A stretch of 64,000 nucleotides of DNA, from NCBI RefSeq assembly GCF_003626975.1, contig NZ_CP032616.1, positions 2,542,001 to 2,606,000 on the forward strand, read 5' to 3'. The notes under the pieces were generated by a model. It searched no databases. It saw nothing but the letters and a program-made list of their open reading frames with translations, and was not told where the DNA came from. The translations under genes and the position numbers were made by a program. The stretch comes from Pseudomonas sp. DY-1. Its GTDB lineage: Bacteria; Pseudomonadota; Gammaproteobacteria; Pseudomonadales; Pseudomonadaceae. Of the stretch, positions 55,505-64,000 are shown in pieces (positions within the stretch are counted from its first letter, which is position 1; every line of letters begins with the position of its first letter).

Positions 55505-56491
55505 TTAGGTCCGCTCAGCCACAGGAGTCGGCTGCTGGGTCTCGAAGGGGCTGGCGCCGCGGCGCTGGTTGCGGTCTTCGCGCGGGGTAACACCGAAGAA
55601 ATTGCGGTAGGCGCTGGAGAAATGCGGACCGGAAGAGAAGCCGCAGGACAGGCCGATCTGGATGATCGACTTGCTGGTCTGCATCAGCATCTGCCGGGCC
55701 TTGTTCAGGCGCAGCTCCAGGTAGTACTGGCTGGGTACGCGATTCAGGTACTGCTTGAAGATGCGCTCCAACTGGCGACGGGACACACAGACATGCTGAG
55801 CGATTTCGTCGGTGGTCAGCGGCTCTTCGATATTGGCTTCCATCAGCAGCACGGCCTGGGTCAGCTTCGGATGGCTGGAGCCCAGTCGATTCTGCAAAGG
55901 GATGCGCTGGCGTTCGCCACCCTCGCGGATGCGCTCCACAACCAGCTCTTCGGACACCGCACCGGCCAGCTCGGCGCCGTGATCTCGGGCCAGTACCGCC
56001 AGCAAAAGGTCAAGCACCGCCAACCCACCACATGCAGTCAGACGGTCACGATCCCAGTCGAACAGATGGCTGGTCGCAATGACCTTTGGGAAGCGCTCGG
56101 TGAAGTCGTCCTGCCAACGCCAGTGCACTGCGGCACGGTAACCATCCAGAAGACCCAGCTGTGCCAACGGATAGACGCCAGCGGAGAGGCCACCGACCAC
56201 GCAACCGGCACGTACCGCCTGCTTGAGCGCAGCAGAGAGTGCAGGTGAAGTCTGTGCCGGCGGCTCGTCGGCCACCAGGAACAGGCGATGCAGGCCATCG
56301 AGCTTGCCGACCCAGGCGTCGCCCGGCAGGCGCCAGTTCCCCTCGGGGGCGGGCTCGGCCTGCAGGAAGGACATGTCGTAAACCACTTCCGGATGTAGTC
56401 GCTGGGCAACGCGCAGAGCTTCCTCGGCCAGCGCCAGGGTCAGCGCCTTGGTACCAGGCCAGAGGAGAAAAGCGATTCGATGGGCAGTCAT
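55505..56491 (-). CDS. argR: Arginine regulator ArgR (AraC family)
   Basis: A 328-residue regulator: N-terminal class I amidotransferase-like domain (about 1-185, with LTACGGLAVLDLLLAVLARDHGAEL at about 155) and C-terminal AraC helix-turn-helices (about 220-305, TTDEIAQHVCVSRRQLERIFKQYLN and SIIQIGLSCGFSSGPHFSSAYRNFFGVTPRE). In Pseudomonas ArgR with arginine activates aot and aru operons and represses biosynthesis. It is the last gene of the aotJQMOP-argR cluster, after a hairpin at 56554. It lies just upstream of the aru operon and ArgR-pattern sites occur near both. Confidence 0.95.
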   Translation of the reverse strand: MTAHRIAFLLWPGTKALTLALAEEALRVAQRLHPEVVYDMSFLQAEPAPEGNWRLPGDAWVGKLDGLHRLFLVADEPPAQTSPALSAALKQAVRAGCVVGGLSAGVYPLAQLGLLDGYRAAVHWRWQDDFTERFPKVIATSHLFDWDRDRLTACGGLAVLDLLLAVLARDHGAELAGAVSEELVVERIREGGERQRIPLQNRLGSSHPKLTQAVLLMEANIEEPLTTDEIAQHVCVSRRQLERIFKQYLNRVPSQYYLELRLNKARQMLMQTSKSIIQIGLSCGFSSGPHFSSAYRNFFGVTPREDRNQRRGASPFETQQPTPVAERT

Positions 56492-56553
56492 GGCAGGCAG
56501 CTTAGCAGACCCCGGAGAAAGGAAAGAGACAAGGCGAATCAGGGATTCGAATG

Positions 56554-56583
56554 CGCTACGGCGGCCCCGAGGCCGCCGTAGCG
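56554..56583 (-). terminator. Strong hairpin between aotP and argR
   Basis: CGCTACGGCGGCC-ccga-GGCCGCCGTAGCG, a perfect 13 bp stem, four bases past aotP. There is no T-run, so it may be partial and reduce argR transcription. Confidence 0.7.
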
Positions 56584-56587
56584 GAGA

Positions 56588-57352
56588 TCACTTCAGACTG
56601 CCGGAAAGGAACTGCTTGAGGCGATCGGATTGCGGGTTTGCCAGCACTTCCTTCGGGCAACCGCGCTCTTCCACCAGGCCCTTGTGCAGGAACACCAGCT
56701 GGTTGGACACCTCACGGGCAAAGCCCATTTCGTGCGTGACCACGACCATGGTGCGGCCTTCCACGGCCAGGTCCTTCATGACCTTCAGCACCTCGCCTAC
56801 CAGTTCCGGGTCCAGGGCCGAAGTCGGCTCGTCAAACAACATCACTTCCGGTTCCATGGCCAGGGCACGGGCAATCGCCACGCGCTGTTGCTCACCACCG
56901 GACATGTGCGCCGGATAGGCGTCCTTGCGATGAGCCACACCCACCTTGGCCAGGTAATGCTCGGCTTTCTCGATGGCTTCCTTCTTCGGCACGCCGAGCA
57001 CATGCACAGGCGCCTCGATGACGTTTTCCAGGGCGCTCATGTGCGACCAGAGGTTGAAATGCTGGAACACCATCGCCAGGCGCGAACGCATGCGCTGCAG
57101 CTGCTTGGCATCGGCCGCTTTCAGGCCGCCGTCCTTGTTGGCCACGAGCTTCAGCTCTTCTCCATTGAGGAGGATCTTGCCGCCGTGCGGCTGCTCCAGC
57201 ATGTTGATGCAGCGCAGGAAGGTACTCTTGCCCGAGCCGCTCGAGCCGATGATGCTGATGACGTCGCCAGCCTTCGCCGCCAGGGACACGCCCTTGAGGA
57301 CTTCGTGGCTGCCATAGCGCTTGTGCAGATCTTGGACTTCCAGTTTGTACAT
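56588..57352 (-). CDS. aotP: Arginine/ornithine ABC importer ATP-binding protein AotP
   Basis: A 254-residue HisP-type ATPase. Walker [10 protein letters not shown] (about 37), [15 protein letters not shown] (about 147) and [15 protein letters not shown] (about 168), then [11 protein letters not shown]. It energises the AotQM permease. It lies 19 bases downstream of aotO. Its neighbours show it belongs to the arginine/ornithine importer rather than histidine uptake. Confidence 0.95.
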   Translation of the reverse strand: MYKLEVQDLHKRYGSHEVLKGVSLAAKAGDVISIIGSSGSGKSTFLRCINMLEQPHGGKILLNGEELKLVANKDGGLKAADAKQLQRMRSRLAMVFQHFNLWSHMSALENVIEAPVHVLGVPKKEAIEKAEHYLAKVGVAHRKDAYPAHMSGGEQQRVAIARALAMEPEVMLFDEPTSALDPELVGEVLKVMKDLAVEGRTMVVVTHEMGFAREVSNQLVFLHKGLVEERGCPKEVLANPQSDRLKQFLSGSLK

Positions 57353-57371
57353 GGTTTCGGTCTCGTTTGGC

Positions 57372-58484
57372 TCAGTCGCTCAGCAGGCGTCCCTGACGAA
57401 TGGGTTCACGGCCGGCCACCTTGGCCAGCCAAAGTCCAGGTTGCGCAAATCGCATCCTTTCACGCGCAAACAGCACGCCGTCCACCGACGCGCAAACCAC
57501 CGCATGACGGTCTTCCAGCGGGTCAATCACCTCGAACAGCGGATCGCCAGCCTTGACCTTCGCACCGGCGCTCTGGAGGAAACTCACGACCCCTGAGTGC
57601 GGTGCGTAGAGATATTCAGCTCCCTCGAACGGCGTCGCCTCGCAGCAATCCTGCGGGGCCACCGGCCACTGGCCGGTGATCAGGCCCTGGTCGGCAAGGA
57701 AGGCCAGGATGGCTTCGGCGCGAGCCTCGGCCAGCGGCTTGTCGGTATCCGCCATGCTGCCCAGCTCCACGGTCGTCGCCATGCAAGCTGGAGGAATCGA
57801 CGCTTCGGGGAAACGCTGGGCCAGTCGCAACCAGGGCAGCGAGCAGGACTCATCGAATGAACTGCCGCCGGAATCTTCGGCGGTCAGCACCGCGCCGGCT
57901 TCCAGGCGAGCAGCCAACGAACGCAGTTCGCTCCAGTGCTGCGGCAGGCAATAGAGATGCACCGCTGCCTCGAAATCGCAGTGCAGATCCAGCACCAGGT
58001 CGGCGTCGCAGGCATGCTGCAACAACAGACGCTGCATACCTGCCAGCTCTGAACCCGCCGCTGGCAACGCGGCCAGCGCCTCGCCCATGGCCTCGCGGAT
58101 GAGCGCCACGTTCGCAGTTGCGTCGCTACCCAGACGGCCGTCCAGGTGCTCTGCCACAAGACTGGCAAGGTCCGCGAAATCACGGTTGAAGTTCTTGCCG
58201 CTACCCAGCTCGAAGCGACCCTGCTGGGCAGCCTGGACGAGCTGGCCAAGGCCGACGGGGTTGGCCACCGGCACCAACTCGATCAGGCCCTTCAGGCGAC
58301 CCTGCTCTTCCAGCTCGCACAGGCGGCGCTTGAGCTCCACCGCCACTCGCATACCCGGCAGCTCATCAGCATGCAGGGACGCTTGGATGTAGGCCTTGCG
58401 CTCGCCGCTGCCGAAACGGAAAACCGTCAGCTGGCGGCGGGTCCCCAGGCATCCCCAGGGCAATTCATGGTCGATACGTTGCAT
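57372..58484 (-). CDS. aotO: AotO, AstE/aspartoacylase-like M14 zinc enzyme
   Basis: A 370-residue zinc-dependent acylase-like protein. The metal motifs [13 protein letters not shown] (about 38) and [16 protein letters not shown] (about 157) correspond to HxxE and DLHxD of the family, and TVELGSMAD supplies a Glu. It is a regular member of the Pseudomonas aot operon. Its role is not established; cleavage of acylated arginine or ornithine after uptake is an inference. It is not required for transport, as far as I recall. It is 3 bases downstream of aotM. Confidence 0.88.
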   Translation of the reverse strand: MQRIDHELPWGCLGTRRQLTVFRFGSGERKAYIQASLHADELPGMRVAVELKRRLCELEEQGRLKGLIELVPVANPVGLGQLVQAAQQGRFELGSGKNFNRDFADLASLVAEHLDGRLGSDATANVALIREAMGEALAALPAAGSELAGMQRLLLQHACDADLVLDLHCDFEAAVHLYCLPQHWSELRSLAARLEAGAVLTAEDSGGSSFDESCSLPWLRLAQRFPEASIPPACMATTVELGSMADTDKPLAEARAEAILAFLADQGLITGQWPVAPQDCCEATPFEGAEYLYAPHSGVVSFLQSAGAKVKAGDPLFEVIDPLEDRHAVVCASVDGVLFARERMRFAQPGLWLAKVAGREPIRQGRLLSD

Positions 58485-58487
58485 GGA

Positions 58488-59186
58488 TCAGGCCTTGCGC
58501 GGGGCCAGATAGGCCAGGTAGCGACGTTCGGCCGCCTTGAACAGGCGTACCAGAACGAAAGTCAGGCACAGGTAGAACGCACCCGCAGTGATGAAGGCTT
58601 CGAACGGCAGGTAGTACTGCGAGTTCACGGTACGCGCCGCACCGGTGATGTCGATCAGGGTGACGATGGACGCCAGGCTGGTGGTGTGCAGCATCATGAT
58701 GACTTCGTTGCTGTATTGCGGCAGCGCACGACGCAGGGCCGACGGCAGCAGGATACGGCGGTAGAGCTTGCCGCGGGACATGCCCATGGCCTTGGCTGCC
58801 TCGATCTCGCCATGCGGCGTGGCCTTGATACTGCCGGCAAGAATCTCGGCGGTGTAGGCGCTGGTGTTTATCGCGAAAGCCAAGCAGGCGCAGAAGGTCG
58901 CATTGGACAGATAGGGCCAAAGCGCGCTTTCACGCACGGCCTCGAACTGGGCGAGCCCGTAGTAGATGAGGAACAGCTGCACCAGCATCGGGGTGCCACG
59001 GATCACATAGGTGTAGAGCCAGGCCGGCAAGTTCACCCAGGGCTGTTTGGAAACCCGCATCAGCGCCAGCGGCACAGCTGCGGTCAGGCCCAGCGCCAGG
59101 GAAATCGCCAGGAGCTTGAGGGTTACCAGCACACCGCCGAAGTAGAGCGGCAGGCTCTCCCAGATCACGTTGTAGTCGAAGATCAT
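58488..59186 (-). CDS. aotM: Arginine/ornithine ABC importer permease AotM
   Basis: A 232-residue polar amino acid permease (HisM-like) with four to five transmembrane helices and the EAA loop IKATPHGEIEAAKAMGMSRGKLYRRILLPSALRRALP (about 128-163). It forms the channel with AotQ and its start overlaps the end of aotQ by four bases. Confidence 0.95.
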   Translation of the reverse strand: MIFDYNVIWESLPLYFGGVLVTLKLLAISLALGLTAAVPLALMRVSKQPWVNLPAWLYTYVIRGTPMLVQLFLIYYGLAQFEAVRESALWPYLSNATFCACLAFAINTSAYTAEILAGSIKATPHGEIEAAKAMGMSRGKLYRRILLPSALRRALPQYSNEVIMMLHTTSLASIVTLIDITGAARTVNSQYYLPFEAFITAGAFYLCLTFVLVRLFKAAERRYLAYLAPRKA

Positions 59187-59872
59187 AGTTCAGCCGCCTT
59201 GATGCCCACCGAGTAACGTCGCTCCATGTACCGCAGCGCCAACAGCGAGACGCTGGTCAGCACCAGATAGAGCGCGGCAACCGCGAGGTAGAAAGTGAAG
59301 GGTTCACGGGTTGCATCCGCTGCACTCTTGGCCTTGAACATCATGTCCTGCAGGCCGACCACCGAAATCAGCGCGGTGGCCTTGGTCATCACCAGCCAGT
59401 TGTTGGTGAAGCCGGGAATCGCCAGGCGGATCATCTGCGGCACGAGGATGCGGAAGAACACCTTGGCACCGCTCATGCCATAGGCCATACCCGCCTCGCC
59501 CTGCCCTTTCGGGATCGCCATGAAGGCGCCCCGGAAGGTTTCCGAAAGGTAGGCGCCAAAGATGAAGCCGAGGGTGAAGACGCCGGACCAGAAAGGATCC
59601 AGATCGATGTAGTCGTCGTAGCCGACCATGGGGGCGACGACGTTCACGATCTGCTGGCCGCCGTAGAAGATCAGCAGGATCAGCACCAGGTCGGGAATGC
59701 CACGAATCACAGTGGCGTAGGTCTCGCCCAGCAGGGACAGCCACTTGATCGGGGACAGTCGGAAGGCGGCACCGATCAGGCCGAGTACCACTGCCATGGT
59801 TATGGAAGACAGGGCCAGCAACAGGGTGAGCCAGGCACCATCGAGTATGGTCGAGCCGTAGCCGTTGAGCAT
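59183..59872 (-). CDS. aotQ: Arginine/ornithine ABC importer permease AotQ
   Basis: A 229-residue HisQ-like permease with five hydrophobic segments and the EAA loop MAIPKGQGEAGMAYGMSGAKVFFRILVPQMIRLAIP (about 118-153). It forms a heterodimer with AotM. The 108-base gap from aotJ holds a long hairpin, which should set a higher level of the binding protein than of the membrane parts. Confidence 0.95.
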   Translation of the reverse strand: MLNGYGSTILDGAWLTLLLALSSITMAVVLGLIGAAFRLSPIKWLSLLGETYATVIRGIPDLVLILLIFYGGQQIVNVVAPMVGYDDYIDLDPFWSGVFTLGFIFGAYLSETFRGAFMAIPKGQGEAGMAYGMSGAKVFFRILVPQMIRLAIPGFTNNWLVMTKATALISVVGLQDMMFKAKSAADATREPFTFYLAVAALYLVLTSVSLLALRYMERRYSVGIKAAEL

Positions 59873-59928
59873 GATTCAGATCCTCATGCAGCGCGCCGGG
59901 ATGCTCCGGGCGGCACCGCCACAACGAA

Positions 59929-59967
59929 AAAGTGGCACAAACCGCTATGTGAAGTTTGTGCCACTTT
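59929..59967 (-). terminator. Hairpin between aotJ and aotQ
   Basis: A 14 bp perfect stem (AAAGTGGCACAAAC / GTTTGTGCCACTTT), 13 bases past aotJ. On the minus strand it ends TTTTTCGTTG, so it can act as a leaky terminator, common after binding-protein genes. Confidence 0.85.
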
Positions 59968-59980
59968 CAGGGAAAAGCGA

Positions 59981-60763
59981 TTACTCGCCGTAGACGTCGA
60001 ACTTGAAGTACTTGTCCTGCACTTCCTTGTACTTGCCATTGGCGCGGATGGCGGCGATGGCAGTGTTGATCTTCTCGGCCAGGGCCGTGTCGCCCTTGCG
60101 CACGGCAATGCCAGCGCCTTCACCGAAGTACTTTTTCTCGCTGAAGGCCGGACCTACCAGGGCGAAGCCTTTGCCGGCGTCGGTCTTGAGGAAGCCGTCG
60201 TCGATGTTCACCACGTCCGCCAGAGTGGCGTCGAGGCGGCCGGCGTTCATGTCCAGGAAGATTTCGTTCTGCGAGCTATAGCGAACCACTTCGACACCGG
60301 CCGGTGCAAAAACGTCGGTGGCGTAGCGATCGTAGATGGAAGCACGTTGCACACCGACTTTCTTGCCCTTGAGGTCAGTCAGCGGGTCATTGATGACGGT
60401 GCCTTCCTTCATCGCGAGACGAGCGGGGGTGTGGTAGTACTTCTTGGTGAAGTCCACAGACTTCAGGCGCTCTTCGGTGATGGTCATCGAGGAAAGTACG
60501 GCGTCGAACTTGCGTACTTTCAGGGCTGGGATCAGGCCGTCGAACTCCTGCTCGATCCATTTGCACTCGACTTTCATCTCTGCACACAGAGCGTTGCCGA
60601 TGTCGTAGTCGAAGCCGGTGATCTTTCCTTCCGGAGTCTTGTAGGCGAAGGGCGGGTAAGCGGCTTCGATACCAATGCGCAGCGGCTTGGCGTCATCTGC
60701 AATGGCGGCCAACGGCGACAACAGGGACAGCGCCATGGCGCCGAGAAGTGCAATCTTCTTCAT
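59981..60763 (-). CDS. aotJ: Arginine/ornithine periplasmic binding protein AotJ
   Basis: A 260-residue SBP_bac_3 protein. Signal peptide [22 protein letters not shown] with cleavage near residue 22. Mature part begins [33 protein letters not shown], a basic amino acid-binding signature, then [20 protein letters not shown]. It captures arginine and ornithine for the AotQMP importer and is first in the operon. An ArgR-pattern site lies upstream (60921). Confidence 0.95.
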   Translation of the reverse strand: MKKIALLGAMALSLLSPLAAIADDAKPLRIGIEAAYPPFAYKTPEGKITGFDYDIGNALCAEMKVECKWIEQEFDGLIPALKVRKFDAVLSSMTITEERLKSVDFTKKYYHTPARLAMKEGTVINDPLTDLKGKKVGVQRASIYDRYATDVFAPAGVEVVRYSSQNEIFLDMNAGRLDATLADVVNIDDGFLKTDAGKGFALVGPAFSEKKYFGEGAGIAVRKGDTALAEKINTAIAAIRANGKYKEVQDKYFKFDVYGE

Positions 60764-61318
60764 GTTATGACTCCTTCAAAGGGATATGGCTTCTGTTGGC
60801 AGCGTGAGATTCGCCCAGACGGTCCACGAATTGTAGAAAGAGTCGTCGTCTTTGCTGGCTGAATGCCGTGGGCAAAAGGCTCCGACTGGGTGTGCGGCAT
60901 TCTAGCCACAGCCCCGAAGTCGATATTTCTTCAATGCGACAACAAATTACAGAAGCACTGGAGAGGGCTCAGAAGAGCATTGACAGGCACAGAGAAAAGT
61001 GCCGAAAAGATAACGCACAGAACCTGATTAAAAGGCAATTATCGGACCATAAAAAGCAGAAGCCCTCTATTCCGGGACCTGGCGAAACTCACATAGTTTT
61101 CAGAGCCGCGAAAAAAGCCCTGAAAGTGCGCGACACGTTCCCAATGGAACCAGTTTGGTGCATCTCGTAACCAGGACTGTTACCCAAGCTCCCCGCCCCC
61201 ACCTGAAACCCGATAAGAAATCGGTAATTACAACGAGAGATTGATGCGCTACCCAAGAAGTGCCGATCGGTTATCGCGCTGCATTTCTGCAGCCCCTCAT
61301 GTCCCCCATCGTAAAAAT
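60764..61318. other. Long intergenic region between aotJ and acs
   Basis: About 555 bases, AT-richer than its surroundings. It holds the aot promoter and an ArgR site (60921-60941). A 100-codon frame at 60868-61170 is not credible (poor codon use, overlaps the regulatory site). No tRNA or clear small RNA was seen, though an unannotated small RNA at 61170-61318 cannot be excluded. Confidence 0.6.
60921..60941 (-). promoter_or_regulatory. ArgR-type half-site upstream of aotJ
   Basis: TGTCGC-N8-AA-N5 on the minus strand, the same pattern as near aruC, 158-178 bases upstream of aotJ. Confidence 0.65.
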
Positions 61319-61359
61319 GCAAAACCCCGCCCCGGCTTGTGGCCAGAGCGGGGTTTTGC
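61319..61359 (-). terminator. Rho-independent terminator after acs
   Basis: GCAAAACCCCGC (61319-61330) and GCGGGGTTTTGC (61348-61359), a 12 bp stem with a loop of 17 bases, 12 bases past the acs stop. Confidence 0.9.
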
Positions 61360-61371
61360 GACAAGCCCCGA

Positions 61372-63327
<1,956 letters not shown>

Positions 63328-63346
63328 GGGTCTTACCTCGGTGGGT

Positions 63347-63360
63347 AGTTGTTTTTGTAT
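63347..63360 (-). promoter_or_regulatory. Candidate Hfq-Crc (CA-motif) site in the acsA leader
   Basis: ATACAAAAACAACT on the minus strand, about 20-33 bases before the acsA start and just 5' of its ribosome binding site, the typical position for catabolite repression control. The match is by pattern only. Confidence 0.45.
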
Positions 63361-63513
63361 GGCGCCTTTTGTATCCCCCGCCCTTCTGTAGGGCCATTCG
63401 ACCATGGTCTTACCAAACCCGGACTATGGTCTAAGCAGCGAGAATCGCGTAGTGCCGAGGCCTGGCGAACGAGCCGACCAGGAGCGCCCTCACCTTTCCA
63501 CGGGCAAAAAAAA

Positions 63514-63543
63514 CCGGCCCATATCCAGGGACATGGGCCGGTG
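63514..63543 (-). terminator. Rho-independent terminator after putP
   Basis: ACCGGCCCAT/ATGGGCCGGT stem with an A-run at 63506-63513, which reads as a run of eight T's on the minus strand. Confidence 0.92.
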
Positions 63544-63624
63544 AAGCACTATCGGGTCGTTGGTGAGAGCCCGGGATCAACCCGGAGCACGGCACACGGA
63601 CGACCGGCCGCGTGCCGCACAGTG

Positions 63625-64000
63625 TCAGACGTGGGCGTCCTGGTATTCCTTCTCGGCTTCGTCGAAGCGCTTGATCATCGCGGCAGACGGGGCGTTGCCG
63701 ATGCGGCTGAAGATCAGGATGCCGAGGGTGCAGAGGATGAAGCCCGGAACGATTTCGTACAGACCGGTCCAGCCGAAGAAGTTCTTCCACAGGACAACGG
63801 TCACAGCACCCAGGATCATACCGGCCAGAGCGCCGTTACGGGTCATGCCCTTCCAGACCAGGGACAGGATCACTACCGGACCGAAGGCAGCGCCGAAGCC
63901 AGCCCAGGCATAGGACACCAGGCCCAGCACCTTGCTTTCCGGGTCAGCGGCGATGGCGATAGCGATCACAGCCACCAGCAGCACCATGGCACGACCTACC
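63625..64000 (-). CDS. putP: Sodium/proline symporter PutP, C-terminal part
   Basis: The gene runs off the right edge; about the last 125 codons are present. VAVIAIAIAADPESKVLGLVSYAWAGFGAAFGPVVILSLVWKGMTRNGALAGMILGAV matches the C-terminal helices of the SSS family PutP, with the short cytoplasmic tail RFDEAEKEYQDAHV. The Na+-coupled symporter imports proline. A terminator follows the stop. The identification is from the C-terminal third only. Confidence 0.88.
   Translation of the reverse strand, partial: VGRAMVLLVAVIAIAIAADPESKVLGLVSYAWAGFGAAFGPVVILSLVWKGMTRNGALAGMILGAVTVVLWKNFFGWTGLYEIVPGFILCTLGILIFSRIGNAPSAAMIKRFDEAEKEYQDAHV

Noticed and set aside
60868..61170. A 100-codon frame on the plus strand between aotJ and acs
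   Set aside because: Codon use is unlike its neighbours, it overlaps the ArgR site, has no good ribosome binding site and the product shows no family features.

Overview
The window is chromosomal DNA of a Pseudomonas species. It is GC-rich with strong GC3 bias. RsmA, AmrZ, PhaJ4, FadD1/FadD2, the aot/aru arginine genes and AlaS-LysC-RsmA are all of Pseudomonas type, and it carries Pseudomonas-style REP palindromes built on a 'tgtgggagcg...cgcgaa' core. Comparing remembered P. aeruginosa PAO1 gene order (no search was run), the window stitches together three conserved blocks: hrpA-DUF3087-fadD1-fadD2-lipase-phaJ4 (PA3297-PA3302 region), phnN/amrZ (PA3373-PA3385 region) and acs-aot-argR-aru-ltaE-alaS-lysC-rsmA-tRNAs-mgtE (PA0887-PA0913 region). 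It is therefore a relative of P. aeruginosa rather than that species itself.

Layout. 1-10 kb: the start of a NodT-type outer membrane efflux lipoprotein, a divergent LysR regulator, a DUF3087 membrane protein, helicase HrpA, then a LysR-MFS-HlyD export operon sitting between hrpA and fadD1. 10-16.5 kb: fatty acid activation and PHA precursor supply (fadD1, fadD2, a periplasmic solute-binding protein, a lipase and phaJ4). 16.5-23.4 kb: two export systems back to back, a FUSC-DUF1656-HlyD aromatic acid type pump and a TetR-HlyD-ABC-permease operon. 23.5-29.7 kb: a 2-aminoethylphosphonate module (TIGR03364 FAD oxidase, binding protein, permease, ATPase and LysR regulator). 29.9-32 kb: a GlxA-type AraC regulator divergent from a LysE exporter, a 43-residue lipoprotein and tRNA-Arg(CCT). 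32-38 kb: amino acid oxidation (leucine dehydrogenase, indolepyruvate ferredoxin oxidoreductase and its divergent Lrp regulator), then an isolated phnN. 38-43 kb: amrZ, mgtE, a small secreted protein, two tandem tRNA-Arg(ACG), tRNA-Ser(GCT), rsmA and lysC. 43-61 kb: alaS, ltaE, and the complete arginine succinyltransferase pathway (aruCFGDB, a small His/Asp-rich protein, astE) next to the arginine/ornithine ABC importer (aotJQMOP) and argR. 61-64 kb: acetyl-CoA synthetase and the 3' end of putP.

The genes form a nutrient picture: arginine uptake by Aot feeds the Aru pathway to glutamate and succinate under ArgR. Sites matching the ArgR pattern TGTCGC-N8-AA lie upstream of both aotJ and aruC. 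Branched-chain and aromatic amino acids are handled by ldh and the indolepyruvate oxidoreductase, fatty acids by FadD1/2, acetate by Acs and proline by PutP. Three exporters and a phosphonate importer are accessory insertions.

I found no phage, transposase, CRISPR array, toxin-antitoxin pair or recognisable defence system. The most unusual signals are small: a REP pair read through in frame inside hrpA, stop codons supplied by dispersed repeats, a phosphonate uptake/oxidase module without its usual downstream enzymes, phnN stranded beside amrZ, an internal start with a ribosome binding site in lysC, and paired direct repeats that look like an AraC-type operator at the lysE promoter.
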